This document shows positions 9,096 through 19,538 of a stretch of DNA of 64,000 bases, one piece after another. The stretch is taken from contig NZ_JAIETU010000002.1 in NCBI RefSeq assembly GCF_019744875.1, positions 1,116,001 to 1,180,000 of the forward strand. The letters run 5' to 3'. The notes beneath the pieces are model-generated. The model had not been told where the DNA came from. It searched no databases and saw nothing but the letters and a program-made list of their open reading frames with translations. Both the position numbers and the translations under genes were made by a program. The stretch is from Hyphomicrobium sp. Its GTDB lineage: Bacteria; Pseudomonadota; Alphaproteobacteria; Rhizobiales; Hyphomicrobiaceae. Numbering within the stretch: the first letter of the stretch is position 1; every line of letters starts with the position of its first letter.

Positions 9096-9668
9096 CTACT
9101 TTGCGAGCTCCGTGTCGAGCTTCTGGAACATGTAGGTCCATTTCGCGCCCTGCGTCTCGACCAGCACGCCCATCAGGCTGCGCAAGTCAGCCAGCATCTT
9201 GCAGTTGGGCTCGGACGCGTTCGCGCCTTCCTGGCCCATGGTCGAAATGGATGCCAGCAGCTCGTTCGACTTGTCGTCGAAGATGGTGATCTGGTCGTCC
9301 TTCACGAAGGGTGCGGCTTCCTTCAGGAACTGATCATTGTCCCAGGCGCGCTTGTCCTTGAGCTGGCGCAGCTTGGCCTGGAACGTCGGGCGGTGGGTGT
9401 TGTTAAGGTCGCGCAGCTTTTCGGCCGCTTCGTCCACGGCGCTTTCGAATTCCGACTTGGTGCACGTGCCCGGCGTGGCGGCAGGCGGCGTTCCCTCGGC
9501 CGCGGGAGCTTGTTCCTGTGCGGCGGGCGCGGCGTCCTGCGCCCAGGCGGCAACGGGTGCCGCGTTCGTCACGGCAAACGCCACCACGAGCTGCGATGCC
9601 CAGGCGGCCACTACGCCCCGCACGCGCTTACCGGCGCGGCTTCCCCGCTTGTCGTCGTCCCGCTTCAC
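9096..9668 (-). CDS. hypothetical secreted protein
   Basis: 190 aa with signal-like N terminus (VVAFAVTNAAPVAAWAQ) and charged C-terminal domain. Confidence 0.65.
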   Translation of the reverse strand: MKRDDDKRGSRAGKRVRGVVAAWASQLVVAFAVTNAAPVAAWAQDAAPAAQEQAPAAEGTPPAATPGTCTKSEFESAVDEAAEKLRDLNNTHRPTFQAKLRQLKDKRAWDNDQFLKEAAPFVKDDQITIFDDKSNELLASISTMGQEGANASEPNCKMLADLRSLMGVLVETQGAKWTYMFQKLDTELAK

Positions 9669-9826
9669 ACCGTGGCCCTTCGTTGGGGCGCGTTTCTAGC
9701 AGCCGCCCCGTACGCGCGTCTAGGCAGGCAATGCCCCCTTCGACTGTCCTACCGGGGCGCTCCGCGCGGCGCAAGTTCACTCCGTCACGGACCCGGCGAA
9801 GCGTGGCTTTTCGGGATCGGGTGTCG

Positions 9827-12079
9827 TCAGCCGAAAGGCGGGCCGAACTTGTTGGACCGCGGGAATCCCTTGGGCGCGATCCGCCCGGCCTGCGAGCGCT
9901 GCCCCACCCAGTCGCGCAGGTCGCTCCACGCCAGCGTGAAGGTGCGCCCGGCCGGGTCCAGCCACGTCAAGCCTTCCTTTTTGGTGAAGACGCGCACGTC
10001 GGTCAGCACGCCGTCCTTGATGCGCTGAAGGATCGTGCCCTTGCCGCGCGTCATCTCGTTCATCTCGTCGAGCGGGAAGACCAGCATCTTGCGGTTGTCG
10101 CCCATGGTCGCGACGTGATCGCCTTCAACCGGAACGCAGACGCAGGCTTCCTCGCCCGGCCCGACGTTCAGCACCTGCTTGCCTTTGCGGGTCGACGCGA
10201 TGACCTCGTCCTCCGGCACGACGAAGCCGTAGCCGCCCGTGGTGGCGACCAGCAGCTTGCGGCCCGGCGCGTGCACGAAGCACTCGGTGAAGTCCTGGTT
10301 CTCCTCCAGATCGACGATCAGGCGCACGGGCTCGCCGTGGCCGCGGCCGCCGGGAAGCTGGCTCGCATCGAGGGTGAAGAACTTGCCGTTGGTGGCAAAC
10401 AGAATGAGCTTGTCGGTGGTCTGCGCCTTGACCGCGCGCTTCAGGCTGTCGCCCTGCTTAAATTCGAGCTTCGCGAGATCGTCCTGGTGGCCCTTCAAGG
10501 CGCGGATCCAGCCCTTGTCGGACAGGATGATGGTGATCGGCTCCTTCTCGACCAGCGCGGCCTCGAGATCCATATCGACCTCGGGGGCGTCGGCGAAGCT
10601 CGTGCGGCGGCGGCCGAGCTCGGTCTTCTTCGAATAGCGCTCGCGCGTGGCGCGCACCTCTTCCGAGATGCGCTCCCACTGCAGGTCATCCGATTTCAGG
10701 AGCTGCTTGATGTCGCGCCGTTCCTTCGAGAGCTTGTCGTGCTCGGCCTTGATCTCGACCTCTTCCAGCCGCGACAGCGATTTGAGCCGCAGGTTGAGGA
10801 TGGCTTCGGCCTGGACTTCGGAGAGGCTGAAGCGGGCGATCAGCTTCGCCTTGGGATCGTCCTCGAAGCGGACGATCCGGATCACTTCATCGATGTTGAG
10901 GTAGGCGATCAGGTAGCCGTCGAGCACCTCCAGGCGATGCTCGATCTTCTTGAGGCGATACTCCGACCGGCGGACGAGCACCTCGATGCGATGCTCCAGC
11001 CACTGGCGCAGCACGTCGCGCAGCGACAGCACGTTCGGGATCTGCCCGGCCGACAGCACGTTCATGTTGAGGCCGAAACGAACCTCCAGCTCCGTGAGCC
11101 GGAACAGGCTTTCCATGAGCAGCACGGGGTCGATGGTGCGGGTCTTGGGTTCCAGGATGAGGCGGACCTTCTCGTCCGACTCGTCGCGGATGTCGCCCAG
11201 CAGCGGCAGCTTCTTCTCCGTCATCAGCTCGGCGATCTTCTCGATCAGCTTCGCCTTCTGGACCTGATAGGGGATCTCGGAGACGACGATCTGGTAGCCG
11301 CCGCGTCCGGTGTCCTCGCGCTCCCAGCGGGCGCGCAGGCGGAAGCCGCCACGACCGGTGCGATAGGCTTCGAGGATCTGCTCGCGCGGCTCAACGAGGA
11401 CGCCGCCGGTCGGGAAGTCCGGCCCGGGGATCATCTCGACCAGCTTTTCGATGGACGCGTTCGGATGCTTGATCAGGTGCAGCAGCGCCGCGCACAGCTC
11501 GTCGGTGTTGTGGGGGGGAATGTTCGTGGCCATGCCGACGGCGATGCCGGCCGCGCCGTTTGCAAGGAGATTCGGGAAGGCCGCCGGAAGCACCGTCGGC
11601 TCCTGCTCGCGCCCGTCATAGTTGGGGCGGAAGGCGACCGTGTCTTCTTCGATGCCGTCGAGAAGCTCCGCTGCGACGCTCGTCAGGCGGGCTTCCGTGT
11701 AGCGGTCGGCGGCGGGGTTGTCGCCGTCGATATTGCCGAAGTTGCCCTGGCCATCGACCAGCGGATAGCGCACGGCGAAATCCTGGGCGAGACGGGCAAG
11801 CGCGTCGTAGATCGCCTGGTTGCCGTGCGGGTGGTAGTTGCCCATCGTCTCGCCGACGATCTTGGCGCACTTGCGGTAGCCCTTGTCAGGGTCGAGCCCC
11901 AGCTCGCGCATGGCATAGAGGATGCGCCGGTGCACCGGCTTCAGGCCGTCGCGCACGTCGGGCAGCGCGCGGTGCATGATGGTCGAGAGCGCGTACGCCA
12001 GGTAGCGCTCCTCGAGCGCATCCTTCAGCATCACGGGCTCGATCGGGCCGGGGCCCGGAAGAATCGGTTTGTCTGTCAT
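9827..12079 (-). CDS. parC: DNA topoisomerase IV subunit A
   Basis: 750 aa; [60 protein letters not shown]. Confidence 0.95.
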   Translation of the reverse strand: MTDKPILPGPGPIEPVMLKDALEERYLAYALSTIMHRALPDVRDGLKPVHRRILYAMRELGLDPDKGYRKCAKIVGETMGNYHPHGNQAIYDALARLAQDFAVRYPLVDGQGNFGNIDGDNPAADRYTEARLTSVAAELLDGIEEDTVAFRPNYDGREQEPTVLPAAFPNLLANGAAGIAVGMATNIPPHNTDELCAALLHLIKHPNASIEKLVEMIPGPDFPTGGVLVEPREQILEAYRTGRGGFRLRARWEREDTGRGGYQIVVSEIPYQVQKAKLIEKIAELMTEKKLPLLGDIRDESDEKVRLILEPKTRTIDPVLLMESLFRLTELEVRFGLNMNVLSAGQIPNVLSLRDVLRQWLEHRIEVLVRRSEYRLKKIEHRLEVLDGYLIAYLNIDEVIRIVRFEDDPKAKLIARFSLSEVQAEAILNLRLKSLSRLEEVEIKAEHDKLSKERRDIKQLLKSDDLQWERISEEVRATRERYSKKTELGRRRTSFADAPEVDMDLEAALVEKEPITIILSDKGWIRALKGHQDDLAKLEFKQGDSLKRAVKAQTTDKLILFATNGKFFTLDASQLPGGRGHGEPVRLIVDLEENQDFTECFVHAPGRKLLVATTGGYGFVVPEDEVIASTRKGKQVLNVGPGEEACVCVPVEGDHVATMGDNRKMLVFPLDEMNEMTRGKGTILQRIKDGVLTDVRVFTKKEGLTWLDPAGRTFTLAWSDLRDWVGQRSQAGRIAPKGFPRSNKFGPPFG

Positions 12080-12160
12080 GGCGTCTGGTTACGTCTCCCC
12101 GCGGCTCCCCTCAAGTGCTGGAGGGCAACAAGTTGCACCAACACACAATTTGTCTCAGCG

Positions 12161-12186
12161 AAAAGGCGGCCCGTTGTCCGGCCGCC
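12161..12186 (-). terminator. candidate intrinsic terminator (minus strand)
   Basis: Stem ggcggcc/ggccgcc with 8-nt loop, followed on minus strand by TTTT. Confidence 0.45.
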
Positions 12187-12289
12187 CGCATGCGCGGCGT
12201 TTTCCCTAGACGGGGCCGGCCTCCCGCCTTGCCTTTGCCGCGCTCAGGCTCGATCCTCGGCCAGTATCCAATGCCGCCCGCAGAGATCC

Positions 12290-12985
12290 ATGCCCGCCGT
12301 TATCCCCGAAACTCCGGTCGTCGAAGCCGCCATCATCGAACTGACGAATACGTTCCGCGGCCGCCAGAAGCTCGGCGCGCTGACGGCCAACCCGGAACTC
12401 AGGGCGGCGGCGCGGGCCTATGCCGCCTACCTCGCCAAGTCCGGCCAGTTCTCGCACACGGCCGACGGACGGGCCGTGGGCGACCGCATCACGTCGGCCG
12501 GGTATGAATGGTGCCAGGTGGGCGAGAACCTTGCCATGAACCTCTCGAGCGCCGGGTTCGAATCGCGGGCGCTGGCGCAGAAGTCCGTCGAAGGCTGGAT
12601 CAACTCGCCGCCGCACCGGGCCAACCTCGTCGCGCCCGACATGACCGAAATCGGCGTCGGTGTGGCGCGTGCGCCGGGCAAGGACCCGAAGTTCATTTCG
12701 GTGCAACTGTTCGGCCGTCCGCAGTCGCTCCAATACGAGTTCCAGATTTCGAACACGACGCGGAACACCATCGGATATGCGTTCGGCGGCGAGACGCACG
12801 ATCTCCAGCCCTCTCATTCGATGACGCACTCGGCGTGCAATCCGGGCGAGATCTCGTTCGATACGTTCGGGGGGCGCCGGCTTTCGATGCGCTATCAGGC
12901 GCTCGACGGGCTCGTGTACATGCTGAAGCCGGACAGCGCGAACGGGCTCAAAATCGAAATCGCGCCGATCGAGCGCGTCCGCTGA
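12290..12985 (+). CDS. CAP (SCP/PR1-like) domain protein
   Basis: In-frame start in tail of ORF 9518..12985; LTNTFRGRQKLGALTANPELRAAARAYAAYLAKSGQFSHTADG, VGENLAMNLSS, GWINSPPHRANLVAPDMTEIGVGVA. Confidence 0.85.
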   Translation: MPAVIPETPVVEAAIIELTNTFRGRQKLGALTANPELRAAARAYAAYLAKSGQFSHTADGRAVGDRITSAGYEWCQVGENLAMNLSSAGFESRALAQKSVEGWINSPPHRANLVAPDMTEIGVGVARAPGKDPKFISVQLFGRPQSLQYEFQISNTTRNTIGYAFGGETHDLQPSHSMTHSACNPGEISFDTFGGRRLSMRYQALDGLVYMLKPDSANGLKIEIAPIERVR

Positions 12986-12995
12986 CGCGCCTGCG

Positions 12996-13739
12996 CTAGG
13001 CGGCCGTCCCATCCGCATTCATGCGTTTGAGCAGGGCGAGCATGCGCGCGCGCGGCTCCGGCATCGTCTCTTCGCGGCTGCCGAGCACGCGCGTTTCGAG
13101 GAAATGGCCGGTCAGCTCGAAGCTCCGTTCGACGTCGCCCGGAGCGAGCGCCGCCTTCCGGCCCGGCAGCAGGAACGGCGGCAACGCCAGCAGCTTGTCG
13201 CGGTAGGGCTCGCCGGCCGAGGCCGACACGGCACGGCCGCTTTTCGGCGAGACGTAGATCAGGTCGTCGTTGACGCCGGTCGCGGCGCATTGCGTGAGGT
13301 CGAGGCCGAACCCAAGCTCGTCGAGCAGTGCCAGCTCCCAGCGCGCAAGCAGCGCCGGCCAGACACTCGCGTCATCGAGGTAGGCGAGCACGAACAGCGT
13401 CACCTCGTAGAGATTGGGATGGGGATCGCGCTCGGGCAGCAGGCGGGCGAGCGCGCTCAGCGAGGTCAGGCCCGCAAGCGCTGCGGGATCCTCCATGGCG
13501 GCGGCCGCGTAGCCGCGGATCAGCTCGACGTTGATGTGCCCAAGGTGATCGGCGAGCCGCGCCTTCCAGCTCACGTCGACGTGGTTGCCGATCTGCAGCA
13601 CGGGGCGGGCGCGGCGCGAGCGTCCGCCATGCACGAGGCCAAGGTGGCGCCCGTGCGCGCGCGTGAAGACCTCCACGACGGCTGCGGTTTCGCCGTGCGG
13701 ACGGACAGAGAGGATAACGCCTTCATCGGACCAGTTCAT
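12996..13739 (-). CDS. recO: DNA repair protein RecO
   Basis: MNWSDEGVILSVRPHGETAAVVEVFTRAHGRHLGLVHGGRSRR and RecO-like C-terminal region. Confidence 0.92.
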   Translation of the reverse strand: MNWSDEGVILSVRPHGETAAVVEVFTRAHGRHLGLVHGGRSRRARPVLQIGNHVDVSWKARLADHLGHINVELIRGYAAAAMEDPAALAGLTSLSALARLLPERDPHPNLYEVTLFVLAYLDDASVWPALLARWELALLDELGFGLDLTQCAATGVNDDLIYVSPKSGRAVSASAGEPYRDKLLALPPFLLPGRKAALAPGDVERSFELTGHFLETRVLGSREETMPEPRARMLALLKRMNADGTAA

Positions 13740-13797
13740 CGGGGGAGACTACCCGATTTCAGGCGCGTGGCGTCACAATCGAGCAGGCGAAAAGGCA

Positions 13798-13827
13798 ATC
13801 GCCGCGCGGGATAGGCCGCGCGGCGAT
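13798..13827 (-). terminator. candidate terminator hairpin downstream of the Pit-family gene
   Basis: Perfect 12-bp stem atcgccgcgcgg/ccgcgcggcgat with 6-nt loop; only a weak U tract on the minus strand. Confidence 0.5.
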
Positions 13828-13843
13828 CGGAGCGTGTTAGAGC

Positions 13844-15448
13844 CTAGAAGACGTGCGCCAGGACCCAGTAGAGCGAGCCCGACAGCAGGATCGCGACCGG
13901 GAGCGTCAGCACCCAGGCCAGGAGCAGATTGCGAACCGTCGCCATCTGCAGGCCCGAGCCGTTGGCCGCCATGGTGCCTGCGACACCCGATGACAGCACG
14001 TGCGTCGTCGAGACCGGCAGGCCGTAGACGTCGGCGAGGCCGATGGTGCCCGCGGCAACGAGCTCCGCGGACGCGCCCTGTGCGTAGGTCATGTGCGACT
14101 TGCCGATCTTCTCGCCGACCGTGACCACGATCCGCTTCCAGCCGATCATGGTGCCGAGGCCGAGCGCGATGGCGACCGCCACCTTCACCCACAGCGGGAT
14201 GAAGCGCGTGGCGTCGTCGAGCGACGACTTGAATGCCTTGAAGGTCGCGGCCTCCTCCTTCGAGATCGCAATCGCGCTCGTGTCCTTGAGCATGAAGCGA
14301 AGCGCCTCGGAGGCGAGGTACATGTCGTTACGCGTGTTGGCGACGGCCTGGGCCGGGATCTTGGCGAACGAGCCGTACTGGTCGATGTCGAGCACGATGT
14401 GCTTGATCAGGTCGCCGACAGCGGGCAGCGCGTTGTTGTTGATCTCGTGCAGCGCGATGGCGGCCGAAACCAGCGGACGGGGATCGCCGCCGATGCGACG
14501 GCCTTCCGTCTTCTTGTCGATGATGCCAACGACGGCGGCAGCGTTGGTCTTGAAGCTGGCGACCTGGCTCGGCTCCGGCGTGCGGTTCAGAGCGTAGGCC
14601 GTCGGCACCACGCCGATCAGGATCAGCATGATGAGGCCCATGCCCTTCTGGCCGTCGTTCGAGCCGTGCATGAAGGACACGCCGGTGCACGTGGCGATCA
14701 GGATAGCGCGGATCCACAGCGGCGGCGGCTGGTTGCCCTTGGGCTGCTCGTAAAGCTCGGGGCTGCGAACCACGAAGCGGAGCGCGAGAAGCAGGAGCGC
14801 GGCGCAGACGAAGCCGAACATCGGCGACAGCAGCAGCGAGTAGCCGATATCGGTCGCCTTGTTCCAGTCGACGCCCGAAGTGCCGTCACGGCCGCGCATC
14901 AGCGCGTTGGCGATGCCGACGCCGATGATCGAGCCGATCAGCGTGTGCGACGACGACGCGGGGAGGCCAAGCCACCAGGTGCCGAGGTTCCAGATGATGG
15001 CAGCGATCAGCAGCGCGAACACCATCGCGTAGCCGGCGCCCGAGCCGACCTGCAGGATCAGCTCGACGGGAAGCAGCGAGATGATGCCAAAGGCGACGGC
15101 GCCCGTGGAGAACAGCACGCCGAGGAAGTTGAAGAAGCCCGACCAGACGACCGCGACATGGGCGGGCATCGAATGCGTGTAGATGACGGTGGCGACCGCG
15201 TTGGCCGTATCGTGGAAGCCGTTCACGAACTCGAAGCCCAGCGCGATCAGCAGCGCGACGCCGAGCAGAAGGAACGGCAGCCAGTTGATCACCTCCGTGC
15301 CGGACTGCACCACGTCGTTGTGGAGGCTGTAGGCTGCGAAGCCGAGGCCGCCCGCAAGCAGGCCCATAAACAGAATGACGGCAATCCAATTGTGCTCCGT
15401 ATCCAGCTTTGGCCGGATAACGGTATCTGGAGCCACGACGTCGACCAT
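13844..15448 (-). CDS. inorganic phosphate transporter, Pit family
   Basis: Many TM helices; EFVNGFHDTANAVATVIYT, MHGSNDGQKGMG, VSTTHVLSSGVAGTM; start chosen at MVDVVAPD. Confidence 0.92.
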   Translation of the reverse strand: MVDVVAPDTVIRPKLDTEHNWIAVILFMGLLAGGLGFAAYSLHNDVVQSGTEVINWLPFLLLGVALLIALGFEFVNGFHDTANAVATVIYTHSMPAHVAVVWSGFFNFLGVLFSTGAVAFGIISLLPVELILQVGSGAGYAMVFALLIAAIIWNLGTWWLGLPASSSHTLIGSIIGVGIANALMRGRDGTSGVDWNKATDIGYSLLLSPMFGFVCAALLLLALRFVVRSPELYEQPKGNQPPPLWIRAILIATCTGVSFMHGSNDGQKGMGLIMLILIGVVPTAYALNRTPEPSQVASFKTNAAAVVGIIDKKTEGRRIGGDPRPLVSAAIALHEINNNALPAVGDLIKHIVLDIDQYGSFAKIPAQAVANTRNDMYLASEALRFMLKDTSAIAISKEEAATFKAFKSSLDDATRFIPLWVKVAVAIALGLGTMIGWKRIVVTVGEKIGKSHMTYAQGASAELVAAGTIGLADVYGLPVSTTHVLSSGVAGTMAANGSGLQMATVRNLLLAWVLTLPVAILLSGSLYWVLAHVF

Positions 15449-15597
15449 GAAATCCCCTCGTGATGAAATCGGCGAACTACGCCGGTAAATCACCCCCGGT
15501 ACATTGCAGTCGTATGACAGCCGTAACGTTGAGGGGCCGGGCGCTTAGGCGCAGCCGATGGTGCGGCGGCGGACCATCAGAGAGGCAACAAATCTTC

Positions 15598-15963
15598 TCA
15601 TACGCCGATGCGCTTGCGGCGCAGCTCGCGGCGGTCCGGGGCCTGCTCGATCGTGCAGGGGCTGGCGCGCGCCACGCATTCGTAGCCATCGCCCGGACGG
15701 GGCAGACATTTCAGCAGCTTGCCGGCCGCCAATCGCCAGCTTGCATAGGGCTCGCCGTGTTGAAGCGCCTTGGCGCGCCAGGCCGCCAGAGCCTCTTTGC
15801 GCGCTTCCTTTTCCGTCGGCGCGGCGGCAATGCCGCTCGACACGGTCTCTTCGCAGAGGCGCACGGCGGCAAACCCGGGGCGCGGCGCGGCCGTCAGCGC
15901 TGCCAACACCACGGCCAGCACGACCGCTCCCGCAAGCACACACGGGACGCGGCGCGAGGCCAT
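15598..15963 (-). CDS. hypothetical secreted protein
   Basis: MASRRVPCVLAGAVVLAVVLAALTAAPRPGFAAVRLCEETV; 121 aa inside ORF 15598..16344; stop just before the era start region. Confidence 0.6.
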   Translation of the reverse strand: MASRRVPCVLAGAVVLAVVLAALTAAPRPGFAAVRLCEETVSSGIAAAPTEKEARKEALAAWRAKALQHGEPYASWRLAAGKLLKCLPRPGDGYECVARASPCTIEQAPDRRELRRKRIGV

Positions 15964-15965
15964 GG

Positions 15966-16907
15966 TCAGTCCTTGGGAAACTCGAGGCCCATCTCGCGGT
16001 AGCGCTCCGGGTCCTGGCCCCAGTTCTCGCGCACCTTGACGAACAGGAAGAGATGCACGGGCGCGCCGACGATTTCCGCCAGCTCCGTGCGGGAGGCCTG
16101 CGAGATCTTCTTGATCGTCTGGCCGCCCTTGCCGAGCACGATGCTCTTCTGGCTGTCGCGCTCGACGAAGATCACCTGCTCGACGCGCACCGACTTGTCG
16201 CGCAGCGTCTTCCAGGATTCCGTTTCGACGGTCATCTGGTAGGGCAGCTCGTCGTGCAGGTAGTTGTAGATCTTCTCGCGCGTGACCTCGGCGGCGAGCT
16301 GGCGCACCGGAATGTCGGACAGCTCGTCTTCCGGGTAGAGCCACGGGCCTTGCGGCACGCGCTCGGCGAGATAGCGTTTCAGCTCCGCCACGCCGTCGCC
16401 GGTCAGCGCCGCGATCATGAAGACGCGCTCGAACGGCAGCTTGGCCGTGAGCTGCTCGACGAGCGAAAACAGGCGGCCTTTGTCCTCGACGCGATCGACC
16501 TTGTTCAACACCAGGATCGGCTTCTTGGATTGTCCGGCGAGCTTGGTCAGGAGCTGCTCGACATCCTCATCGAGGCCCTTCGCGGCATCGATCAGCACCA
16601 GCACCTGATCGGCATCGGACGCGCCGGACCAGGCGCTCGCGACCATGGCTTTGTCCAAGCGGCGCTTCGGCGCGAAAATGCCCGGCGTGTCGATCAGCAC
16701 AAGCTGGCTCTTGTCCTGCATGGCGATGCCGCGGATCTGCACGCGCGTCGTCTGCACCTTGCGCGAGATGATCGTGACCTTGGCGCCAACCAGGGCGTTG
16801 ACGAGCGTCGACTTGCCGGCGTTCGGCGCGCCGATGATGGCGATCACGCCGCAGCGGCGGTCTGCATCTGTTCCCGCGCCCTGACCGCCTGCTTCTGTTT
16901 CAGCCAA
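15966..16907 (-). CDS. era: GTPase Era
   Basis: GAPNAGKSTLVNALVGAKVTIISRKVQTTR, DTPGIF, LNKVD, C-terminal KH domain (VILGKGGQTIKKI). Confidence 0.96.
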   Translation of the reverse strand: MAETEAGGQGAGTDADRRCGVIAIIGAPNAGKSTLVNALVGAKVTIISRKVQTTRVQIRGIAMQDKSQLVLIDTPGIFAPKRRLDKAMVASAWSGASDADQVLVLIDAAKGLDEDVEQLLTKLAGQSKKPILVLNKVDRVEDKGRLFSLVEQLTAKLPFERVFMIAALTGDGVAELKRYLAERVPQGPWLYPEDELSDIPVRQLAAEVTREKIYNYLHDELPYQMTVETESWKTLRDKSVRVEQVIFVERDSQKSIVLGKGGQTIKKISQASRTELAEIVGAPVHLFLFVKVRENWGQDPERYREMGLEFPKD

Positions 16908-17607
16908 TTTGGCGTTTCTCCCTCACACCTTCGCGCTCGAGCAGCGCCATGGCGGCAGCCTGTTCGGCGGATCGTTTCGATGCGCCCTCGCCGCGCGCCG
17001 GAAGGCGGCCCTTGATGTGCACTTCGGAGGTAAAGCGCGGGGCGTGGTCCGGCCCGGTGCGCTCGACCTCGATATACGTCGGCAGCGCGAGGCCCTGGCC
17101 CTGCGCCCACTCCTGGAGCGCCGATTTCGGATCGGCGGCTGCCTGGCCGAACGAGACTTCCTCGTTCTCCCACAGCCTGCGCACGGTGTCGCGCGCCTTG
17201 TTGAACCCGGCTTCGAGAAAGATCGCGCCCAGCACGGCTTCGACGGCATCGGCCAGGATCGTGGCCTTGAGCCGCCCGCCGCTGCCGGCCTCGCTGTCGG
17301 AGAGCATCAGGTAGTCGCCGAGGCCAAGCTGGCGGCCGACCTTGGCGCAGGTCTCGCCGCGCACGAGACGATTGAGATGGCGGGCTAGTTCGCCTTCGGT
17401 TGCTGCCGGATAGGTTTCCCAGAGCAGCTCGACGATCGCGAGGCCCAGCACGCGGTCGCCGACGAATTCAAGCCGCTCGTTGTCTTCCGTAACCTTCTTG
17501 GCGCCGCGCAGGCTGGCGTGCGTCAGCGCGCGGGCCAGCAGCGCTTCGTTCTTGAAGCGATAGCCGAGCTTCTTTTCGAGCTCCTTGTACTTGCGCGCCT
17601 TGAACAT
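16900..17607 (-). CDS. rnc: ribonuclease III
   Basis: HASLRGAKKVTEDNERLEFVGDRVLGLAI, DAVEAVLGAIFLE, dsRBD KSALQEWAQGQGLALPTY. Confidence 0.96.
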   Translation of the reverse strand: MFKARKYKELEKKLGYRFKNEALLARALTHASLRGAKKVTEDNERLEFVGDRVLGLAIVELLWETYPAATEGELARHLNRLVRGETCAKVGRQLGLGDYLMLSDSEAGSGGRLKATILADAVEAVLGAIFLEAGFNKARDTVRRLWENEEVSFGQAAADPKSALQEWAQGQGLALPTYIEVERTGPDHAPRFTSEVHIKGRLPARGEGASKRSAEQAAAMALLEREGVREKRQIG

Positions 17608-17646
17608 TACGCCTGAATCCGGAAACAGGCTCGCCGCGCGAACAGG

Positions 17647-18444
17647 TCAGCGAACAAGATTGAAAAATCTGGACCAGCGAATGTCGAACGGCCACGTCCA
17701 TGGCGACAGCCACCGCATGGCCTCCGGTTCATCCACTGCAGCGGAGAAGAATATGATTTCGGCGCGGCCAATGAAATTCTCAAACGGAACATAGCCAACC
17801 GTTGCGCGGCTGTCCGACGAGTTGTCCCGGTTGTCGCCCATCATGAAGTAGTGACCGGCGGGAACCTTGAACACGTCCGTATCGTCGAACTCACCGCCCT
17901 GCTCGAGATCGAGCACGGTGTATTTGATGCCTTCGGGGAGCGTTTCCTCGTAGCGCTTGTAGACGACGTCGCGGCAATGGCGGAAATAGCGGTCGCACTC
18001 AATGTTCTTGAACTCGTCCTTGTAGACCTTCGGCACGGCGGTTCCGTTGATGTAGAGCACGCCGCTCTTCATCTGGATCTCATCGCCCGGCAGGCCGACG
18101 ACGCGCTTGATGTAGTCGATGGACTCATCTTGCGGCAGGCGGAACACGGCGACGTCGCCGCGCTTCGGTTCGGAGGCGAACACGCGGCCCGAGAAGATGT
18201 CTGGGCTAAACGGGAAGGAGAAGCGGCTGTAGCCGTACGAGAGCTTGGAGACGAACAGGTAGTCGCCGATCAGCAGCGTCGACTTCATCGACCCCGACGG
18301 AATATTGAACGGCTGATAGAAGAAGACCCGGACAACCATCGCAATGGCGAGGGCTTGCACTACGATTTTCGCGGTTTCGGCCCAGCCGGACCCCGCATCG
18401 GCCTTGGAGTTCGTGCCCAGGCTCATCTCCTGCTCCCTTGCCAC
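17647..18444 (-). CDS. lepB: signal peptidase I
   Basis: FYQPFNIPSGSMKSTLLIGDYLFVSK, KRGDVAVFRLP, IKRVVGLPGD, GHYFMMGDNRDNSSDSR. Confidence 0.96.
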   Translation of the reverse strand: MAREQEMSLGTNSKADAGSGWAETAKIVVQALAIAMVVRVFFYQPFNIPSGSMKSTLLIGDYLFVSKLSYGYSRFSFPFSPDIFSGRVFASEPKRGDVAVFRLPQDESIDYIKRVVGLPGDEIQMKSGVLYINGTAVPKVYKDEFKNIECDRYFRHCRDVVYKRYEETLPEGIKYTVLDLEQGGEFDDTDVFKVPAGHYFMMGDNRDNSSDSRATVGYVPFENFIGRAEIIFFSAAVDEPEAMRWLSPWTWPFDIRWSRFFNLVR

Positions 18445-18728
18445 CCCCGGCGCGGCCGAGGAGCGACTGTCAAACTCCGCCCGCTATAGCGACTTAGCGG
18501 GCAACGTGCAAACCGGTGCGGCGCGGAGCCGCCCCCCGGAATTTCAGACACCGCACCCCAAACGCCGACCCGTATGGACTTGAAATGCCACTCCAAGGGC
18601 GCTGTGCGCCCGTGTTTGCAAACCTCGGACGGCCAGACGGCAGATTAATGACGCCAATAAACGAGGCGCCGCGTCCGGCGCGCCCGCTTTCACGCCGGCT
18701 GCTTTCACGTCAACTGCTTTCCGGGCGA

Positions 18729-19511
18729 TTACGCGCTGACCCGGCCCGAGACTTTCTGGCGGGCTTCGTCCATCAGGGCGCGCATCCGGCGCACGGCGCC
18801 GTGCAGGCCACCGAAGATCGCCTCGCCGATCAGGAAATGGCCGATGTTGAGTTCGACGATCTCGGGCATGCGGGCCAGCGGCGCGACCGTGTTGAAGGTC
18901 AACCCGTGGCCAGCGTGAACCTCGAGCCCCAGGGCTGCCGCTTCGGAGGCGGCGTTGGCGATGCGCGCGATCTCGGCGGCGGCACCCTTGGCGTTGTCCT
19001 CGGCGGCAAACTCACAATAGCGACCGGTGTGAAGCTCGACGATGTCGGCGCCCACGGCGGCGGAGGCGGCAATGGTGCGGCTGTCGGGTTCGACGAACAG
19101 CGACACGCGAATGCCGGCCGCCTTGAGCTCGGCGACGACGGGCACGAGTTGGCGCTGCTGGCCGACGATGTCGAGGCCGCCCTCGGTCGTGCGCTCCTCG
19201 CGCCGCTCGGGCACGAGGCAGCACGCATTCGGAACATGGCGGAGCGCGATGGCGACCATCTCTGCCGTTGCCGCCATTTCGAGGTTGAGCGGGCGGGTCA
19301 GCTCGGATTTGAGGCGGGCGATGTCCGCATCCGAGATGTGGCGGCGATCCTCACGCAAATGCGCCGTGATGCCGTCCGCACCCGCTTCGACCGCAAGGTG
19401 GGCGGCGCGCAGCGGATCGGGGTGGCGGCCGCCGCGCGCGTTGCGGATGGTGGCCACGTGATCGATGTTGACACCGAGACGGATGGGGCTGTGCGGGCGG
19501 GTCATGTCCAT
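18729..19511 (-). CDS. pdxJ: pyridoxine 5'-phosphate synthase
   Basis: [68 protein letters not shown]. Confidence 0.96.
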   Translation of the reverse strand: MDMTRPHSPIRLGVNIDHVATIRNARGGRHPDPLRAAHLAVEAGADGITAHLREDRRHISDADIARLKSELTRPLNLEMAATAEMVAIALRHVPNACCLVPERREERTTEGGLDIVGQQRQLVPVVAELKAAGIRVSLFVEPDSRTIAASAAVGADIVELHTGRYCEFAAEDNAKGAAAEIARIANAASEAAALGLEVHAGHGLTFNTVAPLARMPEIVELNIGHFLIGEAIFGGLHGAVRRMRALMDEARQKVSGRVSA

Positions 19512-19538
19512 TCCAAATGCCGCTCAAGGACGAGATGG

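Noticed and set aside
9518-12985. 1155-aa plus-strand ORF across parC
   Set aside because: Antisense to parC and composed of Arg/Ala/His-rich low-information sequence typical of shadow ORFs in GC-rich genomes. Only its 3' end (12290-12985) is a real CAP-domain gene.
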